From: JAWKIW01 sp041394145
GTDB taxonomy: Bacteria > Actinomycetota > Acidimicrobiia > Acidimicrobiales > Acidimicrobilacustridaceae
Reading direction: 5' to 3'
Length of the DNA stretch: 64,000 bases
Assembly (NCBI GenBank): GCA_041394145.1
Contig: JAWKIW010000004.1
Coordinates: 213,813-277,812, forward strand
A model generated the notes under the pieces. It did no database searches. It was given only the letters and a program-made list of their open reading frames with translations, and was not told the DNA's origin. The first letter of the stretch is position 1. Each line of letters starts with the position of its first letter. Shown here one piece after another: positions 37,399 to 46,905 of the stretch. The position numbers and the translations under genes were made by a program.

Positions 37399-38658
37399 TC
37401 AGATGATCCCGTCGGCGCGGTGGGCCGCGAGCTCGCCCTCGCTCAGGCCCACCACGTCGAGCCACACCTCGTCGTTGTGCGCACCGAGGCGGGGTGCCCC
37501 CGACGGCACCGGCGTCGGCTCGCCCACGAAGCGGGGGAACGGGGCCTGCTGGCGGACGGGGCCGATCACCGGATCGTCGATCGTGAGCAGGTCGCCTCGT
37601 GCCGTCATGTGCTCGTCGGCGGCGATGTCGGCGGCGGTGTACGCGGTGGCGACCGGCACGTCGTGGGCGACGCAGCGGGCCTCGATCTCGGCGGCGGGCA
37701 GGGACCGGGTCCAGCTGGCGACGAGGTCGTTGATCTCGTCGCTGTGGGCGGCCCGGTCCGCGAGCCGCCGGTAGCGGGGGTCCTCGACCAGCTCGGGTCG
37801 ACCCATGGCCGCGCTGAGCCGAGCGAAGTTGGCGTCGGAGCCGGCGACGATGCACACGAACGTGCCGTCGGCGGTGGGGTAGTTGTCGAGCGGCGCGGAG
37901 TTGGCGAGCCGGTTGCCTTCACGCTCGCGCACCACCCCGAGCCGGTCGTAGGCGGCGATGGTCCACTCGAGGATCCGCAGCACCGACCCGTACAGGCAGG
38001 CGTCGATCACCGCACCCCGGCCCCCGCCCCGCTCGGGCGGCTGGGCGTCGCGGCGGTAGAGCGCGGCGGTGGCGGCCTGGGCGGCGAACACGCCGGTGAG
38101 GTAGTCGGAGATGGTGACCCCGACGCGCACCGGCGGCCGGTCGGGGTAGCCGGTGAGGTGCAGCAGGCCGCCGTAGCCGATGCCCAGGCGGTCGAGCCCG
38201 GGCCGCGCCGCCTTCGGGCCGTCCTGACCGAAGACGGAGATCCGCACCACCACGAGCCGGGGATCGAGGTCGGCCGGTCCCACGTGCCAGCGCTCCATCG
38301 TCCCCGGCCGGAAGTTCTCGCAGACCACGTCGGCGGTCGCGCACAGCCGGCGGAACAGCTCCTGGCCGGCCGGTCGGCGCAGGTCGCACGTGACGCTGCG
38401 GCGGCCCCGGCCCTCGACCGCCCAGAACAGCGAGTAGCCGGGATCGCCGTCGCCGTGGGCCTCCCCCGTGCCGTCGGTGCCCCCGCCGTCGCGGTGCACG
38501 AAGGGGCCGATCGTGCGCATGAAGTCGCCCGTGCCCGGTTGCTCGACCTTGATGACGTCGGCCCCCTGCTCGCCGAGGAGGCCGGCGCAGAACGGCGCCG
38601 AGATGCGGGTGCCGACGTCGATCACCCGTCGCCCCGCCAGCGGGCCCGTCGCCGTCAC
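37399..38658 (-). CDS. CaiB/BaiF family (type III) CoA transferase
   Basis: 419 residues, single-domain and intact: RVIDVGTRISAPFCAGLLGE at the N-terminus, VICENFRPGT-type motif as VVCENFRPGTMERW, and the catalytic aspartate in GVTISDYLTGVFAA near residue 163. It moves CoA from a donor thioester to a carboxylic acid without ATP. GTG start at 38658. It lies 97 bp below the enoyl-CoA hydratase on the same strand and may be its cotranscribed activator. It shows what the frameshifted relative at 9316-11794 should look like in its second half. Confidence 0.9.
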   Translation of the reverse strand: MTATGPLAGRRVIDVGTRISAPFCAGLLGEQGADVIKVEQPGTGDFMRTIGPFVHRDGGGTDGTGEAHGDGDPGYSLFWAVEGRGRRSVTCDLRRPAGQELFRRLCATADVVCENFRPGTMERWHVGPADLDPRLVVVRISVFGQDGPKAARPGLDRLGIGYGGLLHLTGYPDRPPVRVGVTISDYLTGVFAAQAATAALYRRDAQPPERGGGRGAVIDACLYGSVLRILEWTIAAYDRLGVVREREGNRLANSAPLDNYPTADGTFVCIVAGSDANFARLSAAMGRPELVEDPRYRRLADRAAHSDEINDLVASWTRSLPAAEIEARCVAHDVPVATAYTAADIAADEHMTARGDLLTIDDPVIGPVRQQAPFPRFVGEPTPVPSGAPRLGAHNDEVWLDVVGLSEGELAAHRADGII

Positions 38659-38755
38659 GACCCGGCCGCCCGGTCCTCGGTCGTGTCCACCGCACGGGCG
38701 GCGTCCGGCGGTGGGCAGGACGTACGGCGGTCTGGGGGGTGGACCATGGTGGACG

Positions 38756-39613
38756 TCACGAGGGGGCGTCGCCGCGGTCGCGGGCGTCGAACACCTCGCG
38801 CATGGACCCCATGCCCTCCCGTTCGGCCAGCTTGCCCTGGGCCGTGGCGGTGCTGTGCACGAAGTGGTGGTTGACGAAGTGGTACTGCCACGAGCGGCGC
38901 TTGCCCATCAGCTCGAAGGTCTCGTTGATGGAGTCCTTGAGGCGCTGGGCGGTCACCGGCGGCACCAGGGCGATCTTGTCGGCCATCGCGCGCGTCGCGG
39001 CGGCCAGCTCGTCGCGGGGCACCACCAGGTTCACCATGCCGAGCCGCCAGGCGTCGTCGGCGCTGATCGCGTCGCCGGTGAACAGCAGCTCCTTGGCCTT
39101 GCGGATGCCCAGCTCCCACGGCTCGACCAGCAGCTCGACGCCGGCGCCGCTCATGCGGGCGACCGGGTTGGAGAACGAGGTGTCGTCGGCGGCCACGATG
39201 AGATCGCACATGGCGGCGAGCATCATCCCGGCGGCGACGCACTTGCCGTGCACCGCGGCGATGGTCGGCTTGGGGAGCTCGTAGAGGCGCACGCAGCGGT
39301 CGAAGTACATGCGCCGCTCGTGGGCGAACTTGCCCTCGGGTGTGGACCGCTCGGCCTGCAGCGCCGGGTCGGCGTCGGGGCCGACCAGCTCGGCGAGGTC
39401 GTGGCCGGCCGAGAAGTGCTTGCCGTCGGCCGCCAGGACCACCACCCGCACGGCGTCGTCGCTGACGGCGAGGTCGAGCGCGGCGTCGAGCTCGTCGATC
39501 ATCTGCATCGACTGGGCGTTGGCCTTGTCGGGGCGCGCCAGCGTGATGGTGGCGATCGCCCCGTCGACCTCGTAGCGGATCGTCGCGAAGGCGCTCGGCT
39601 CGGTGGCGCTCAT
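38756..39613 (-). CDS. Enoyl-CoA hydratase/isomerase family protein
   Basis: 285 residues of the crotonase family. Oxyanion-hole motifs are GKHFSAGHDLAEL near residue 65 and AVHGKCVAAGMMLAAMCDLI near 125. The C-terminal part is slightly longer than in minimal hydratases and ends in DARDRGDAPS. It hydrates the product of the acyl-CoA dehydrogenases. The ATG at 39613 overlaps the stop of the acyl-CoA dehydrogenase upstream by 4 bp, so translation is coupled. The usual catalytic glutamates are not both obvious; isomerase or other crotonase chemistry remains possible. Confidence 0.9.
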   Translation of the reverse strand: MSATEPSAFATIRYEVDGAIATITLARPDKANAQSMQMIDELDAALDLAVSDDAVRVVVLAADGKHFSAGHDLAELVGPDADPALQAERSTPEGKFAHERRMYFDRCVRLYELPKPTIAAVHGKCVAAGMMLAAMCDLIVAADDTSFSNPVARMSGAGVELLVEPWELGIRKAKELLFTGDAISADDAWRLGMVNLVVPRDELAAATRAMADKIALVPPVTAQRLKDSINETFELMGKRRSWQYHFVNHHFVHSTATAQGKLAEREGMGSMREVFDARDRGDAPS

Positions 39614-40797
39614 CGGGGCTCCCTCGGCAGGCCGAGCACGCGCTCGCCGATGATGGTGCGCTGGATCTCGTTGGTGCCGGCGAACACCGACGACGACAGG
39701 TAGTAGAGCCAGCTGCGCTGCCACCGGCCGTCGCCCGGGTTGCCGTCGGCGTCCCACCACAGCGGCGCGGCGTCGCCGAGCACGGCCAGGGCGGTGTCGT
39801 GGAGGCGCTTGGACATCTCGCTCCAGTAGAGCTTGAGGGCGCTGCCCTCGGGGCCGAGGGGCCGGCCGTGCTCGAGGCGCGACAGCGACCGCCAGTTGTG
39901 CAGCTGGAACAGCCGCACCTCGACGTAGGCCTCGGTGAGCCGTTGCTGCAGGCGCGGATCGTCGAAGCGGCCGCTCTCGATGGCCAACCGCAGCAGCTCT
40001 TCGAGCAGCTGGGCGTGGATGACGAGCTGGCGCGGGTTGGTGCCGCGCTCGTGGGTGAGGGTGGACGACGAGACGCGCCACCCGTCGTGCTCGGCGCCGA
40101 TGAGGGCGTCGTCGGCGACGAAGGCGTCGTCGAAGAACACCTCGTTGAAGTCGGACTCGCCGGTGATCTGGCGCAGCGGCCGCACGTCGATGCCCGGCTG
40201 GTGCATGTCGATGACGAAGGCGCTGATGCCCTTGTGCTTCGGTGCGTCGGGGTCGGTGCGGGCCAGCAGCAGCCCCCAGTCGGCGAACTGGGCGTACGAC
40301 GTCCACACCTTCTGGCCGGTGACCCGCCATCCGCCGGCTGCGTCGTCGCGCACGGCTCGGGTCGACAGCGAGGCCAGGTCGCTGCCCGCACCCGGCTCGG
40401 AGAACAGCTGGCAGAACAGCTGCTCGGCGGCGAGGATGCTCGGCAGCCATCGGGCCTGCTGCTCGGGGGTGCCGTGGGCCAGCAGCGTGGGGCCGACCAG
40501 GTTGATGCCGATGCGGCCGACCAGCTCGGGCGCCCGGGCCCGGGCCAGCTCCTCCTGCACGATGTAGTGGAACAGGGGACCCGCCCCTCGGCCACCGAGC
40601 TCCTCGGGCCAGGTCACGCCCACGAGGCGGGCGGCGGCCAGCTTCGCCTGCCAGTCGCGCAGGTAGGCGACCTCGTCGGCGAGGTCGTCGAAGCGGGGCG
40701 GCACGCCGGTGCCGTACTCCCAGGGGAGGTTGGCCCGCAGCCAGGCGCGGCACTCGGCCCGGAACGCCTCTTGCTCGGCGGTGGGCGCGAGATCCAT
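39610..40797 (-). CDS. Acyl-CoA dehydrogenase, large subunit type
   Basis: 395 residues. FAD/substrate motif SEPGAGSDLASL near 133-144, VTGQKVWTSYAQFADWGLLL, and C-terminal SSSVFAGTNEIQRTIIGERV. Same class as the gene at 32892. It begins with MDLAPTAEQEAFRAECRAWL and ends overlapping the enoyl-CoA hydratase gene, so oxidation and hydration are encoded in one operon. Divergent from the small-subunit-type gene at 40884, with an operator in the 86-bp gap. On the minus strand TAGGAT (40808-40813) is a probable -10, 10 nt before the ATG. Confidence 0.92.
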   Translation of the reverse strand: MDLAPTAEQEAFRAECRAWLRANLPWEYGTGVPPRFDDLADEVAYLRDWQAKLAAARLVGVTWPEELGGRGAGPLFHYIVQEELARARAPELVGRIGINLVGPTLLAHGTPEQQARWLPSILAAEQLFCQLFSEPGAGSDLASLSTRAVRDDAAGGWRVTGQKVWTSYAQFADWGLLLARTDPDAPKHKGISAFVIDMHQPGIDVRPLRQITGESDFNEVFFDDAFVADDALIGAEHDGWRVSSSTLTHERGTNPRQLVIHAQLLEELLRLAIESGRFDDPRLQQRLTEAYVEVRLFQLHNWRSLSRLEHGRPLGPEGSALKLYWSEMSKRLHDTALAVLGDAAPLWWDADGNPGDGRWQRSWLYYLSSSVFAGTNEIQRTIIGERVLGLPREPR

Positions 40798-40834
40798 GCG
40801 GAGGTCGATCCTAGGCGGCGTCGCCCCCCTTGGC

Positions 40835-40848
40835 TGACGCTCGTGTCA
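40835..40848. promoter_or_regulatory. 14-bp near-palindromic operator (copy 6 of 8)
   Basis: TGACGCTCGTGTCA followed by GGTGC, in the short gap between two divergent acyl-CoA dehydrogenase genes. It covers the expected -35 zone for both directions, since the -10 elements lie at 40808-40813 (minus) and 40869-40874 (plus). Confidence 0.75.
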
Positions 40849-40868
40849 GGTGCAGGGTGGCGCACCGC

Positions 40869-40874
40869 TAGGCT
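40869..40874 (+). promoter_or_regulatory. Probable -10 element of a leaderless acyl-CoA dehydrogenase transcript
   Basis: TAGGCT lies 9 nt before the ATG at 40884 and there is no ribosome-binding site between, so the start codon probably lies at the 5' end of the RNA. Confidence 0.55.
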
Positions 40875-40883
40875 GCGCCGCCG

Positions 40884-41993
40884 ATGGACTTCGAGCTGAG
40901 CGACGACCAGGTCGCCCTGCGCGACGCCGCCCGTGACCTGCTCGACGCCGCCGCCTCCCCGGAGCGGGTGCGGGCCCACGTCGATGCCGGTGGCGGGCTG
41001 TCGTCGGCGCTGTGGGAGGCCATGGTCGACCAGGGGTGGGCCGGCATCGCCGTGCCCGAGGACCTCGGCGGCGTCGGCCTGGGCTGGGTGGAGGTGGCGG
41101 TGCTGGCCGAGCAGGTCGGCGCCCACGTGGCGCCGGCGCCGTTCGTGCAGCACGCCGTCGCCCTCGACGCCCTGGTCGGGGCGGTCCGACGGGGCATCGA
41201 GGGCGCAGCTGCGGTGCTCGAACCCCTCGCGGCCGGGACCTCGATCGCCACCGTGGCGTGGAGCGCGGTCGACGCCCGCCGCCGCGGCGACCGCTGGTCG
41301 TTGACCGGTCGCACCGAGCCGGCGGTGTTCGCGCCGGTTGCCGGGGTGGCGATCGTCCGGGGTCGTGACGGCGACGAGGGCGACGGGGCCGGCGACCTGC
41401 TGTTCGCCGTCGACCTGGACGAGGTCGGTCGCCCCGAGCGGCAGCCGGCCATGGACCTCACCCGCGAGGTGGGCTGGCTGTCGTTCGACGCGGCGCCGGC
41501 GGTGCTGCTGGGTGGCGGTGATGCGGTGCAGGCCCACCTCGACGCCGGGGCGTCGGCGCTGGCCGCCGAGCTGCTCGGCGTCGGTGCCCGCTCGCTCGAC
41601 CTGGCGGTCGACTACGCCAAGGAGCGAGAGCAGTTCGGCCGCCCGATCGGCTCGTTCCAGGCGGTCAAGCACCGCTGCGCCGACATGCTCGTGGACGTCG
41701 AGGGCATGCGCTCGGTCGCCTACCACGCCGCCTGGTGCCACGCCGCCGGCGATGCCGATGCCGCGGTCGCGGCGTCCACGGCGAAGACCTGGTGCTCCGA
41801 CGCCGCCACCCGGGTCACCGCGTCGGCGCTGCAGGTGCACGGTGGGATCGGCTTCACCTGGGAGTGCGACGTCCACCTCTTCGTGAAGCGAGCCCAGCTC
41901 GACCGCACCTCCTTCGGCGACGCCGCCTACCACCGCGACCGGCTCGGCCGGCTGCTACGGGCGAAGGTCGCGGCGGGCGAGAGCGTGATCTGA
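40884..41993 (+). CDS. Acyl-CoA dehydrogenase, small subunit type
   Basis: 369 residues: MDFELSDDQVALRDAARDLL, VDYAKEREQFGRPIGSFQAV, and VHGGIGFTWECDVHLFVKRA. Same short type as 34367-35470 and again divergent from a long type, so the window encodes two complete heteromeric acyl-CoA dehydrogenases. The AGSD motif is missing, as expected of this subunit. Followed on the same strand by a small gene of unknown function 45 bp downstream. Confidence 0.9.
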   Translation: MDFELSDDQVALRDAARDLLDAAASPERVRAHVDAGGGLSSALWEAMVDQGWAGIAVPEDLGGVGLGWVEVAVLAEQVGAHVAPAPFVQHAVALDALVGAVRRGIEGAAAVLEPLAAGTSIATVAWSAVDARRRGDRWSLTGRTEPAVFAPVAGVAIVRGRDGDEGDGAGDLLFAVDLDEVGRPERQPAMDLTREVGWLSFDAAPAVLLGGGDAVQAHLDAGASALAAELLGVGARSLDLAVDYAKEREQFGRPIGSFQAVKHRCADMLVDVEGMRSVAYHAAWCHAAGDADAAVAASTAKTWCSDAATRVTASALQVHGGIGFTWECDVHLFVKRAQLDRTSFGDAAYHRDRLGRLLRAKVAAGESVI

Positions 41994-42038
41994 TCCGCGG
42001 CCTGGCGTCTCGGGACCGCTCGGTGGGAGCGTGACGCC

Positions 42039-42356
42039 GTGAGCGTCGGCGTCCACCGGACGGTGTGGCTGCGGTCCTGGCCCGACGAGGCCGCCCGTGC
42101 CGCGTACGACGCGGCGGTCCGCCGGCGGGGCTTCTCGAGCCGCATCACCGCTGACGGCCAGTCGCAGCTGGAGTGCGAGCTGTTGGCCGTGCGGTTGGCC
42201 GAGCTGCTCGACCTGCGCGACGCCGGCGTGTGCGGACGGCTCGGCTTCGACCCGGTCGCCCGCATCGAGGTCGTGTCGTACTCCGGGGGCTTCGACCGCG
42301 TCGTCGACGCCTTCGTCGCCGACCTCGCCGCCGAGCTCGGTGGCGCGCCGGCCTGA
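42039..42356 (+). CDS. Small conserved-looking protein of unknown function
   Basis: 105 residues from a GTG at 42039. It reads as a compact soluble protein: VHRTVWLRSWPDEAARAAYD, a helix LLAVRLAELLDLRD and a C-terminal helix FDRVVDAFVADLAAELG, with sensible composition and no membrane segment. I do not recognise the family. It may be cotranscribed with the acyl-CoA dehydrogenase ending 45 bp upstream. The 152 bp after it hold only the start region of the next gene. Confidence 0.5.
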   Translation: MSVGVHRTVWLRSWPDEAARAAYDAAVRRRGFSSRITADGQSQLECELLAVRLAELLDLRDAGVCGRLGFDPVARIEVVSYSGGFDRVVDAFVADLAAELGGAPA

Positions 42357-42508
42357 GCCCGGCCGGCGTCGGACCAGCAACCTGCATTGCACCCTCCACC
42401 GACCGGCCGAGACCACGATCAGGCCGCTCCTGAGCGGTCTCCCGCGTGCCATTTCGGTCGTCCACGGGGCAGACTTGCCCGTCGATCCGACGGAGGGCGA
42501 AGTACGTG

Positions 42509-43726
42509 ATGCGTTCCACCCGAACCTGGTTCATCGCCGCGCTCGCGCTGCTGGCGCTGCTGGCCACCGCCTGCGGGGGCGGCTCGGGCGGGTCCGGCGG
42601 GGGTGAGGGCGCCACCGGAGGTGGCGACCAGGCGACGTCCCAGGACGGTGGCGGCGGGGAGCAGTCCGACGCGCCCCCGAGCTCGATCTTCGTGCCGCGC
42701 ATCTTCTCCATCGCCGCGTCCGGCGACATCCTCCTGCACTCCATGGTGATCCAGAGCGGGCAGCGCAACGCCGGGGGCAAGGGCTACGACTTCAACCCGA
42801 TGTTCGACCAGGTGCGCGACCAGATCAGTGCCGCCGACCTCGCCATCTGCCATCAGGAGACGCCGATCTCGGCGGACAACACGAACCTGACCAAGCCGAA
42901 CGTCTTGAACTTCAACGCGCCGAAGGAGATCGCCGTCGCCCTCAAGAACGCCGGCTTCGACGGGTGCGACACGGCGTCGAACCACACGTGGGACCGTCAG
43001 CTCTCCGGTGTGAGCCAGACCGCCCAGGTGCTCGAGGACGCCGGCTTGCAGCACGCCGGCGGCAGCCGCAACCAGGAGGAGGCCGACACCCCGCCGATCT
43101 ACGACGTCAAGGGCGTCAAGGTCGGCCACCTCGCCTTCACGTACACGCTCTACAACAACTTCGGCCCCGACACGAAGGTCCCGCCGGAGGCCCCCTGGCT
43201 CAAGGCGATCCTGTGGCCGGCGATCGGGGCCCAGGGGATCATCGACCAGGCCAAGGCGATCAAGGCCCGGGGCGCCGAGTTCGTCGTGGTGTCGATGCAC
43301 TGGGGCGACCAGTACGTCCACGAGCCGACCCAGCAGCAGCGCGACCTCGCCCGCGAGCTGCTCGCCGACCCGAACATCGACCTGATCCTCGGCGACCACG
43401 TCCACGTCGTGCAGCCGTGCGAGAAGATCGGCGACAAGTACGTCACCTATGGCATGGGCAACTTCTTGTCGAACCAGTCGCCCCAGATCGACCGCTCCCT
43501 CAAGGTCGACAACCAGGACGGCACCCTCCAGCGGTGGGACATCGCCGAGGTGTCCCCCGGGGAGTTCAAGGCGCTGAAGATGACCTACCAGCCCACCTGG
43601 GTCCAGATCCCCGGCCACCTGATCCAGCTCTCGACGCTGGCCGAGCGCAAGGACTCCTACGACCGGACCGTGAAGAACATGAACCTGCTCGGTCCGGGTG
43701 CCTGCGACGCCACGCCCATGGGCTGA
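42509..43726 (+). CDS. CapA-family lipoprotein (poly-gamma-glutamate capsule synthesis-like metallophosphatase fold)
   Basis: 405 residues from the ATG at 42509, with GGAGGG 11 nt upstream. Signal peptide and lipobox ALLATAC, glycine-rich linker, then a PGA_cap domain: AASGDILLHSMV, CDTASNHTWDRQ, VSMHWGDQYVHEP, GDHVHVVQP and TYGMGNFLSNQ, which carry the metal-ligand residues of the calcineurin-like fold. Homologues are needed for anchoring or making poly-gamma-glutamate in bacilli, but most actinobacterial copies have no defined role. No other capsule genes are nearby, so a different envelope function is likely. Confidence 0.88.
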   Translation: MRSTRTWFIAALALLALLATACGGGSGGSGGGEGATGGGDQATSQDGGGGEQSDAPPSSIFVPRIFSIAASGDILLHSMVIQSGQRNAGGKGYDFNPMFDQVRDQISAADLAICHQETPISADNTNLTKPNVLNFNAPKEIAVALKNAGFDGCDTASNHTWDRQLSGVSQTAQVLEDAGLQHAGGSRNQEEADTPPIYDVKGVKVGHLAFTYTLYNNFGPDTKVPPEAPWLKAILWPAIGAQGIIDQAKAIKARGAEFVVVSMHWGDQYVHEPTQQQRDLARELLADPNIDLILGDHVHVVQPCEKIGDKYVTYGMGNFLSNQSPQIDRSLKVDNQDGTLQRWDIAEVSPGEFKALKMTYQPTWVQIPGHLIQLSTLAERKDSYDRTVKNMNLLGPGACDATPMG

Positions 43727-43771
43727 GCCGACGCCGGGGACCGTTCGTCGGCCGCCCCGGAGACCCCGGCC

Positions 43772-45277
43772 TCAGGCCTTCGGCGTCAGCCGGGCCCGCA
43801 GGGCCGGCTTGTCGACCTTGCCCGACGGCAGCAGCGGCAGCGCGTCGAGGACCACGACGCGCTCGGGCGTCTTGAACCGGGCGACGCCGAGCTCGTCGAA
43901 CCACCGGCGGCACGCCTCGAGGTCGAACGCCGTGCCCGGCTCGGTCACCACGAAGGCCACGGCGCGCTCACCGAGGCGCTCGTCGGGCTCGCCCACCACC
44001 GCGGCCTGGCGGATCGCGGCGTGCGCCTCCAGGTCGGCCTCGACCTCGGCGGCGGCGATGTTCTCCCCGGCCCGGATGACGATGTCCTTGATCCGACCGA
44101 CGATGGTGAGCCACCCCTCGTCGTCGACGGTGGCGAGGTCGCCGGTGCGGAACCAGCCACCATGGGCGAACGCCTCGTCGTTGCGCCGGGGGTCGAGGTA
44201 GCCGCTGAACAGCTCCGGGCCGCGGACCCACAGCTCACCGGCGGCGCCCGCCGGTCGCTCCTCGGCCGTGCCCGGATCCGTCACCCGCAGCTCGACGTCG
44301 GCCAGCGCCCGCCCGTCGTGGCGCGCCGCCTGCTCGGGTGGGTCGTCGGCGGTGCTGGTGGCGATGGTCGGTGCCTCGGTGGAGCCGTAGGTCCGCTTCA
44401 CCCGGGCCCGGAACGCCGCCGTCGCCTCCTCGACGAAGGCGGCGGTCACGCCGGTGCCGCCGCACGAGATGAGCCGCAGGCTGTTGACCCGCTCGGTGGC
44501 GAAGCCCCGCGACCCCAGCATCCCGACGAAGAAGGTGGGGGGCCCGACCATGAACGACACCCGTTCGGAGGCGATGAGGTCGAGGGCTCGGGCCGGGTCC
44601 CATCGGTCCATCAGCACCGAGCCCATCCCCAGCGCGCCGGGGAGCACCACGCCGTTGAGCAGGCCCGAGACGTGGGCCAGCGGCGCCGGCATGAGCGTGA
44701 CGTCCTTCTCGGAGAGCCCGTGCACGGCCGGCAGCTGGACCGCCTTGTGGGCCAGCGACCGGTGGGTGTGGATCACGCCCTTGGGCTCACCGCTGGAGCC
44801 GGCGGTGAACAGGATCACGGCGGGCTTCTCGGGCCGGGCCCCCGACGCGCCCTGGGACACCGGTTCACCGAGGGCGAGGCGGTCGAGGTCGCCGGCCCGC
44901 AGCAGGAGCCGGGCGCCGACCCGACCGGCGAGGCGGGAGGCCTCCGCCGGGCTGAACCGGTGGTGCAGCGGCACGGCGATGGCACCGAGCCGCCAGCACG
45001 CCCGGAACAGCACGACGGCGTCGGCGCAGTTGGGCAGCTGCCACGCCACCGGCGTGCCGGCGCGCACCCCCGCCACGCGCAGGGCGCCCGCCGCCTCGGC
45101 CACCCACTCGTCGAGCGCCCCGCCGCGGAAGCGCAGACGTCCGTCGACGAGGACGGTGGACCGGGGGTGGCGACCGGTCAGCAGCTCGTCGAGCGTCTCG
45201 ACGTCCCACGCGCCGCCGGGACGGCGGTAGCGGGTGACCAGCCGGGCCGGCGGTCGGTGCGTGGGCCGCAGCGTCAT
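43772..45277 (-). CDS. Class I adenylate-forming acyl-CoA ligase
   Basis: 501 residues. Core motif FTAGSSGEPKG near 157-167 (A and S replace the usual S and T), YGSTEAP near 315, hinge GRIKDIVIRAGENIAAAEVE near 411, and C-terminal LLPSGKVDKPALRAR with the catalytic lysine. It activates a carboxylic acid to CoA ester. Upstream on the same strand, 158 bp away, is the WS/DGAT gene, so its acyl-CoA product could feed storage-lipid synthesis. ATG at 45277. Confidence 0.9.
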   Translation of the reverse strand: MTLRPTHRPPARLVTRYRRPGGAWDVETLDELLTGRHPRSTVLVDGRLRFRGGALDEWVAEAAGALRVAGVRAGTPVAWQLPNCADAVVLFRACWRLGAIAVPLHHRFSPAEASRLAGRVGARLLLRAGDLDRLALGEPVSQGASGARPEKPAVILFTAGSSGEPKGVIHTHRSLAHKAVQLPAVHGLSEKDVTLMPAPLAHVSGLLNGVVLPGALGMGSVLMDRWDPARALDLIASERVSFMVGPPTFFVGMLGSRGFATERVNSLRLISCGGTGVTAAFVEEATAAFRARVKRTYGSTEAPTIATSTADDPPEQAARHDGRALADVELRVTDPGTAEERPAGAAGELWVRGPELFSGYLDPRRNDEAFAHGGWFRTGDLATVDDEGWLTIVGRIKDIVIRAGENIAAAEVEADLEAHAAIRQAAVVGEPDERLGERAVAFVVTEPGTAFDLEACRRWFDELGVARFKTPERVVVLDALPLLPSGKVDKPALRARLTPKA

Positions 45278-45435
45278 CCCGACATCTTGGCCGGTGGCGA
45301 CGGGCCGGGGGCGGTATCGGCCGCGTGGCCGAAGGTCCCATCGCGTCGACGTCGGCGTCGAAGGCCACGGGGCGAGCGGACCTGTCGCCGCGGCGCAGCG
45401 GCCGCGCGGCGGCCCGGGCGACGGGCAGAAACGGC

Positions 45436-46905
45436 TCAGGCGTGGCCCATCGCCGCCTCGTCGTCCGGGGCTGCGCCCTGGTCGGTCGACGGTTGGGCCG
45501 GTTCGTCACTCGAGGCGGGCACGGCCTCGGCGAGCAGGCGGACCTCCTTCTCGATGCCCTCGGCGAGCAGGTGGAGGTCGGGCATGACGTCGCGGTCGGC
45601 GGTGAGCCCGAAGAACAGGTGGTCCTGGTACGACACCACCGCGATGGTGAGGCCCTCGTTGTCGATCACCTCGACGTAGGGGTAGGCCCGCTTCACCTCG
45701 GCGCCGCGCACGTAGAGCGGCACCGGCGGCCCGGGGATGTTGGTGATGACCAGGTTCATGGGGATGGTGCGGCTCAGCAGGCGGGCCATCGGGGCCGCCA
45801 GCCACGTCAGCTCGCCGGCCGCGCCGACCACGGTCTCCACGCCTTCGGCGATGCCGGCCCCCTTCAGCTCGCTCGTCTGCTCGTGGATGGCCTGGAGGCG
45901 GGCGTGGGGGTCGTCGTCGCCGATGGGGAGGTCGGCAACGATGAGCGACACCCGGTTGCCGAGCGTGGCGCCGTGCTCGTCGTCGAGGCGCCGGGAGACG
46001 GGCACCATGGCCTTGAGCGTGCGGCCGGTGACGTCCTGGCCCTGCTGCTCGAGGTAGGTGCGCAGCGCGGCGGTGCACAGCTCCAGCACGACGTCGTTCA
46101 CGGTGACGCCCGTGCGCCGCCGGATGGCGCGCACGTCGTCGAAGGCCACGTCGGCGCTGACCCAGCGGCGGTGCTTGGTCACCGGGACGTTCCACGGTGC
46201 GGGTGGCGGCATCCCGCCGAGCTGGCGCAGGGCGGTGGCCGCGTTGCCGACGGTGCGAGCCAGCTCGCGGGGGGTGCGTGCCGCTCGGGCCGCGGCGCGG
46301 GCGATCCCGACCGGTCGGCTGAGCTCCTCGACGACGCTGTCGACCAGCAGGCGGTTGGGCGAGGGGGCCGGGCGGGGCACGTAGGCCGGTGCCGGCGGAT
46401 CGGGCGGGGCCTCCCGCTCCAGGTCGACGAGGGTCAGCACGAGGTCGACGTTGGCGATGCCGTCGCCGAGGGCGTGGTGGCTCTTGATGATGAGCCCGAG
46501 GTGGTCGTGCTCGACGCCGTCGACGAGCCACAGCTCCCACAGCGGGCGACCGCGGTCGAGGGGGAGCGACTGCAGCCGGCTGAACAGCTCGTGGAGCTGG
46601 CGGTCGTCGCCGGGGCGGGGGAGCGCGGTGAGGCGCACGTGGTAGTCGATGTCGAAGCGCTCGTCGTCGACCCAGATCGGCCGGCCCTGGCGGTAGGGCA
46701 CGAACATGACCTTCTGGCGCAGGCGGGGGACCTTGTGCAGGCGGGCCTCGATCGAACGCCGGACCTCGTCGAGGCGGACCCGGCCCTGCTCGTCCCGGAG
46801 CGGCCCCGCCTCGACGTAGGACAGCGAGCCGACGTGCTGGGGCTCGTGCGGCGTCTCGAGGTGCAAGAAGGAGGCGTCGGTCGCGGTCAGTCGCTCGTAT
46901 CCCAT
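45436..46905 (-). CDS. Wax ester synthase/acyl-CoA:diacylglycerol acyltransferase (WS/DGAT)
   Basis: 489 residues of the bacterial WS/DGAT family, which joins acyl-CoA to long-chain alcohols or diacylglycerol and so makes storage lipid. The catalytic HHxxxDG motif is intact as SHHALGDG near residues 142-149, and the family signature PLWELWLVDG stands just before. The C-terminal half keeps NLVITNIPGPPVPLYVRGAE. ATG at 46905 with GAGGGGAC upstream. Its presence implies neutral-lipid inclusions in the host. Confidence 0.92.
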   Translation of the reverse strand: MGYERLTATDASFLHLETPHEPQHVGSLSYVEAGPLRDEQGRVRLDEVRRSIEARLHKVPRLRQKVMFVPYRQGRPIWVDDERFDIDYHVRLTALPRPGDDRQLHELFSRLQSLPLDRGRPLWELWLVDGVEHDHLGLIIKSHHALGDGIANVDLVLTLVDLEREAPPDPPAPAYVPRPAPSPNRLLVDSVVEELSRPVGIARAAARAARTPRELARTVGNAATALRQLGGMPPPAPWNVPVTKHRRWVSADVAFDDVRAIRRRTGVTVNDVVLELCTAALRTYLEQQGQDVTGRTLKAMVPVSRRLDDEHGATLGNRVSLIVADLPIGDDDPHARLQAIHEQTSELKGAGIAEGVETVVGAAGELTWLAAPMARLLSRTIPMNLVITNIPGPPVPLYVRGAEVKRAYPYVEVIDNEGLTIAVVSYQDHLFFGLTADRDVMPDLHLLAEGIEKEVRLLAEAVPASSDEPAQPSTDQGAAPDDEAAMGHA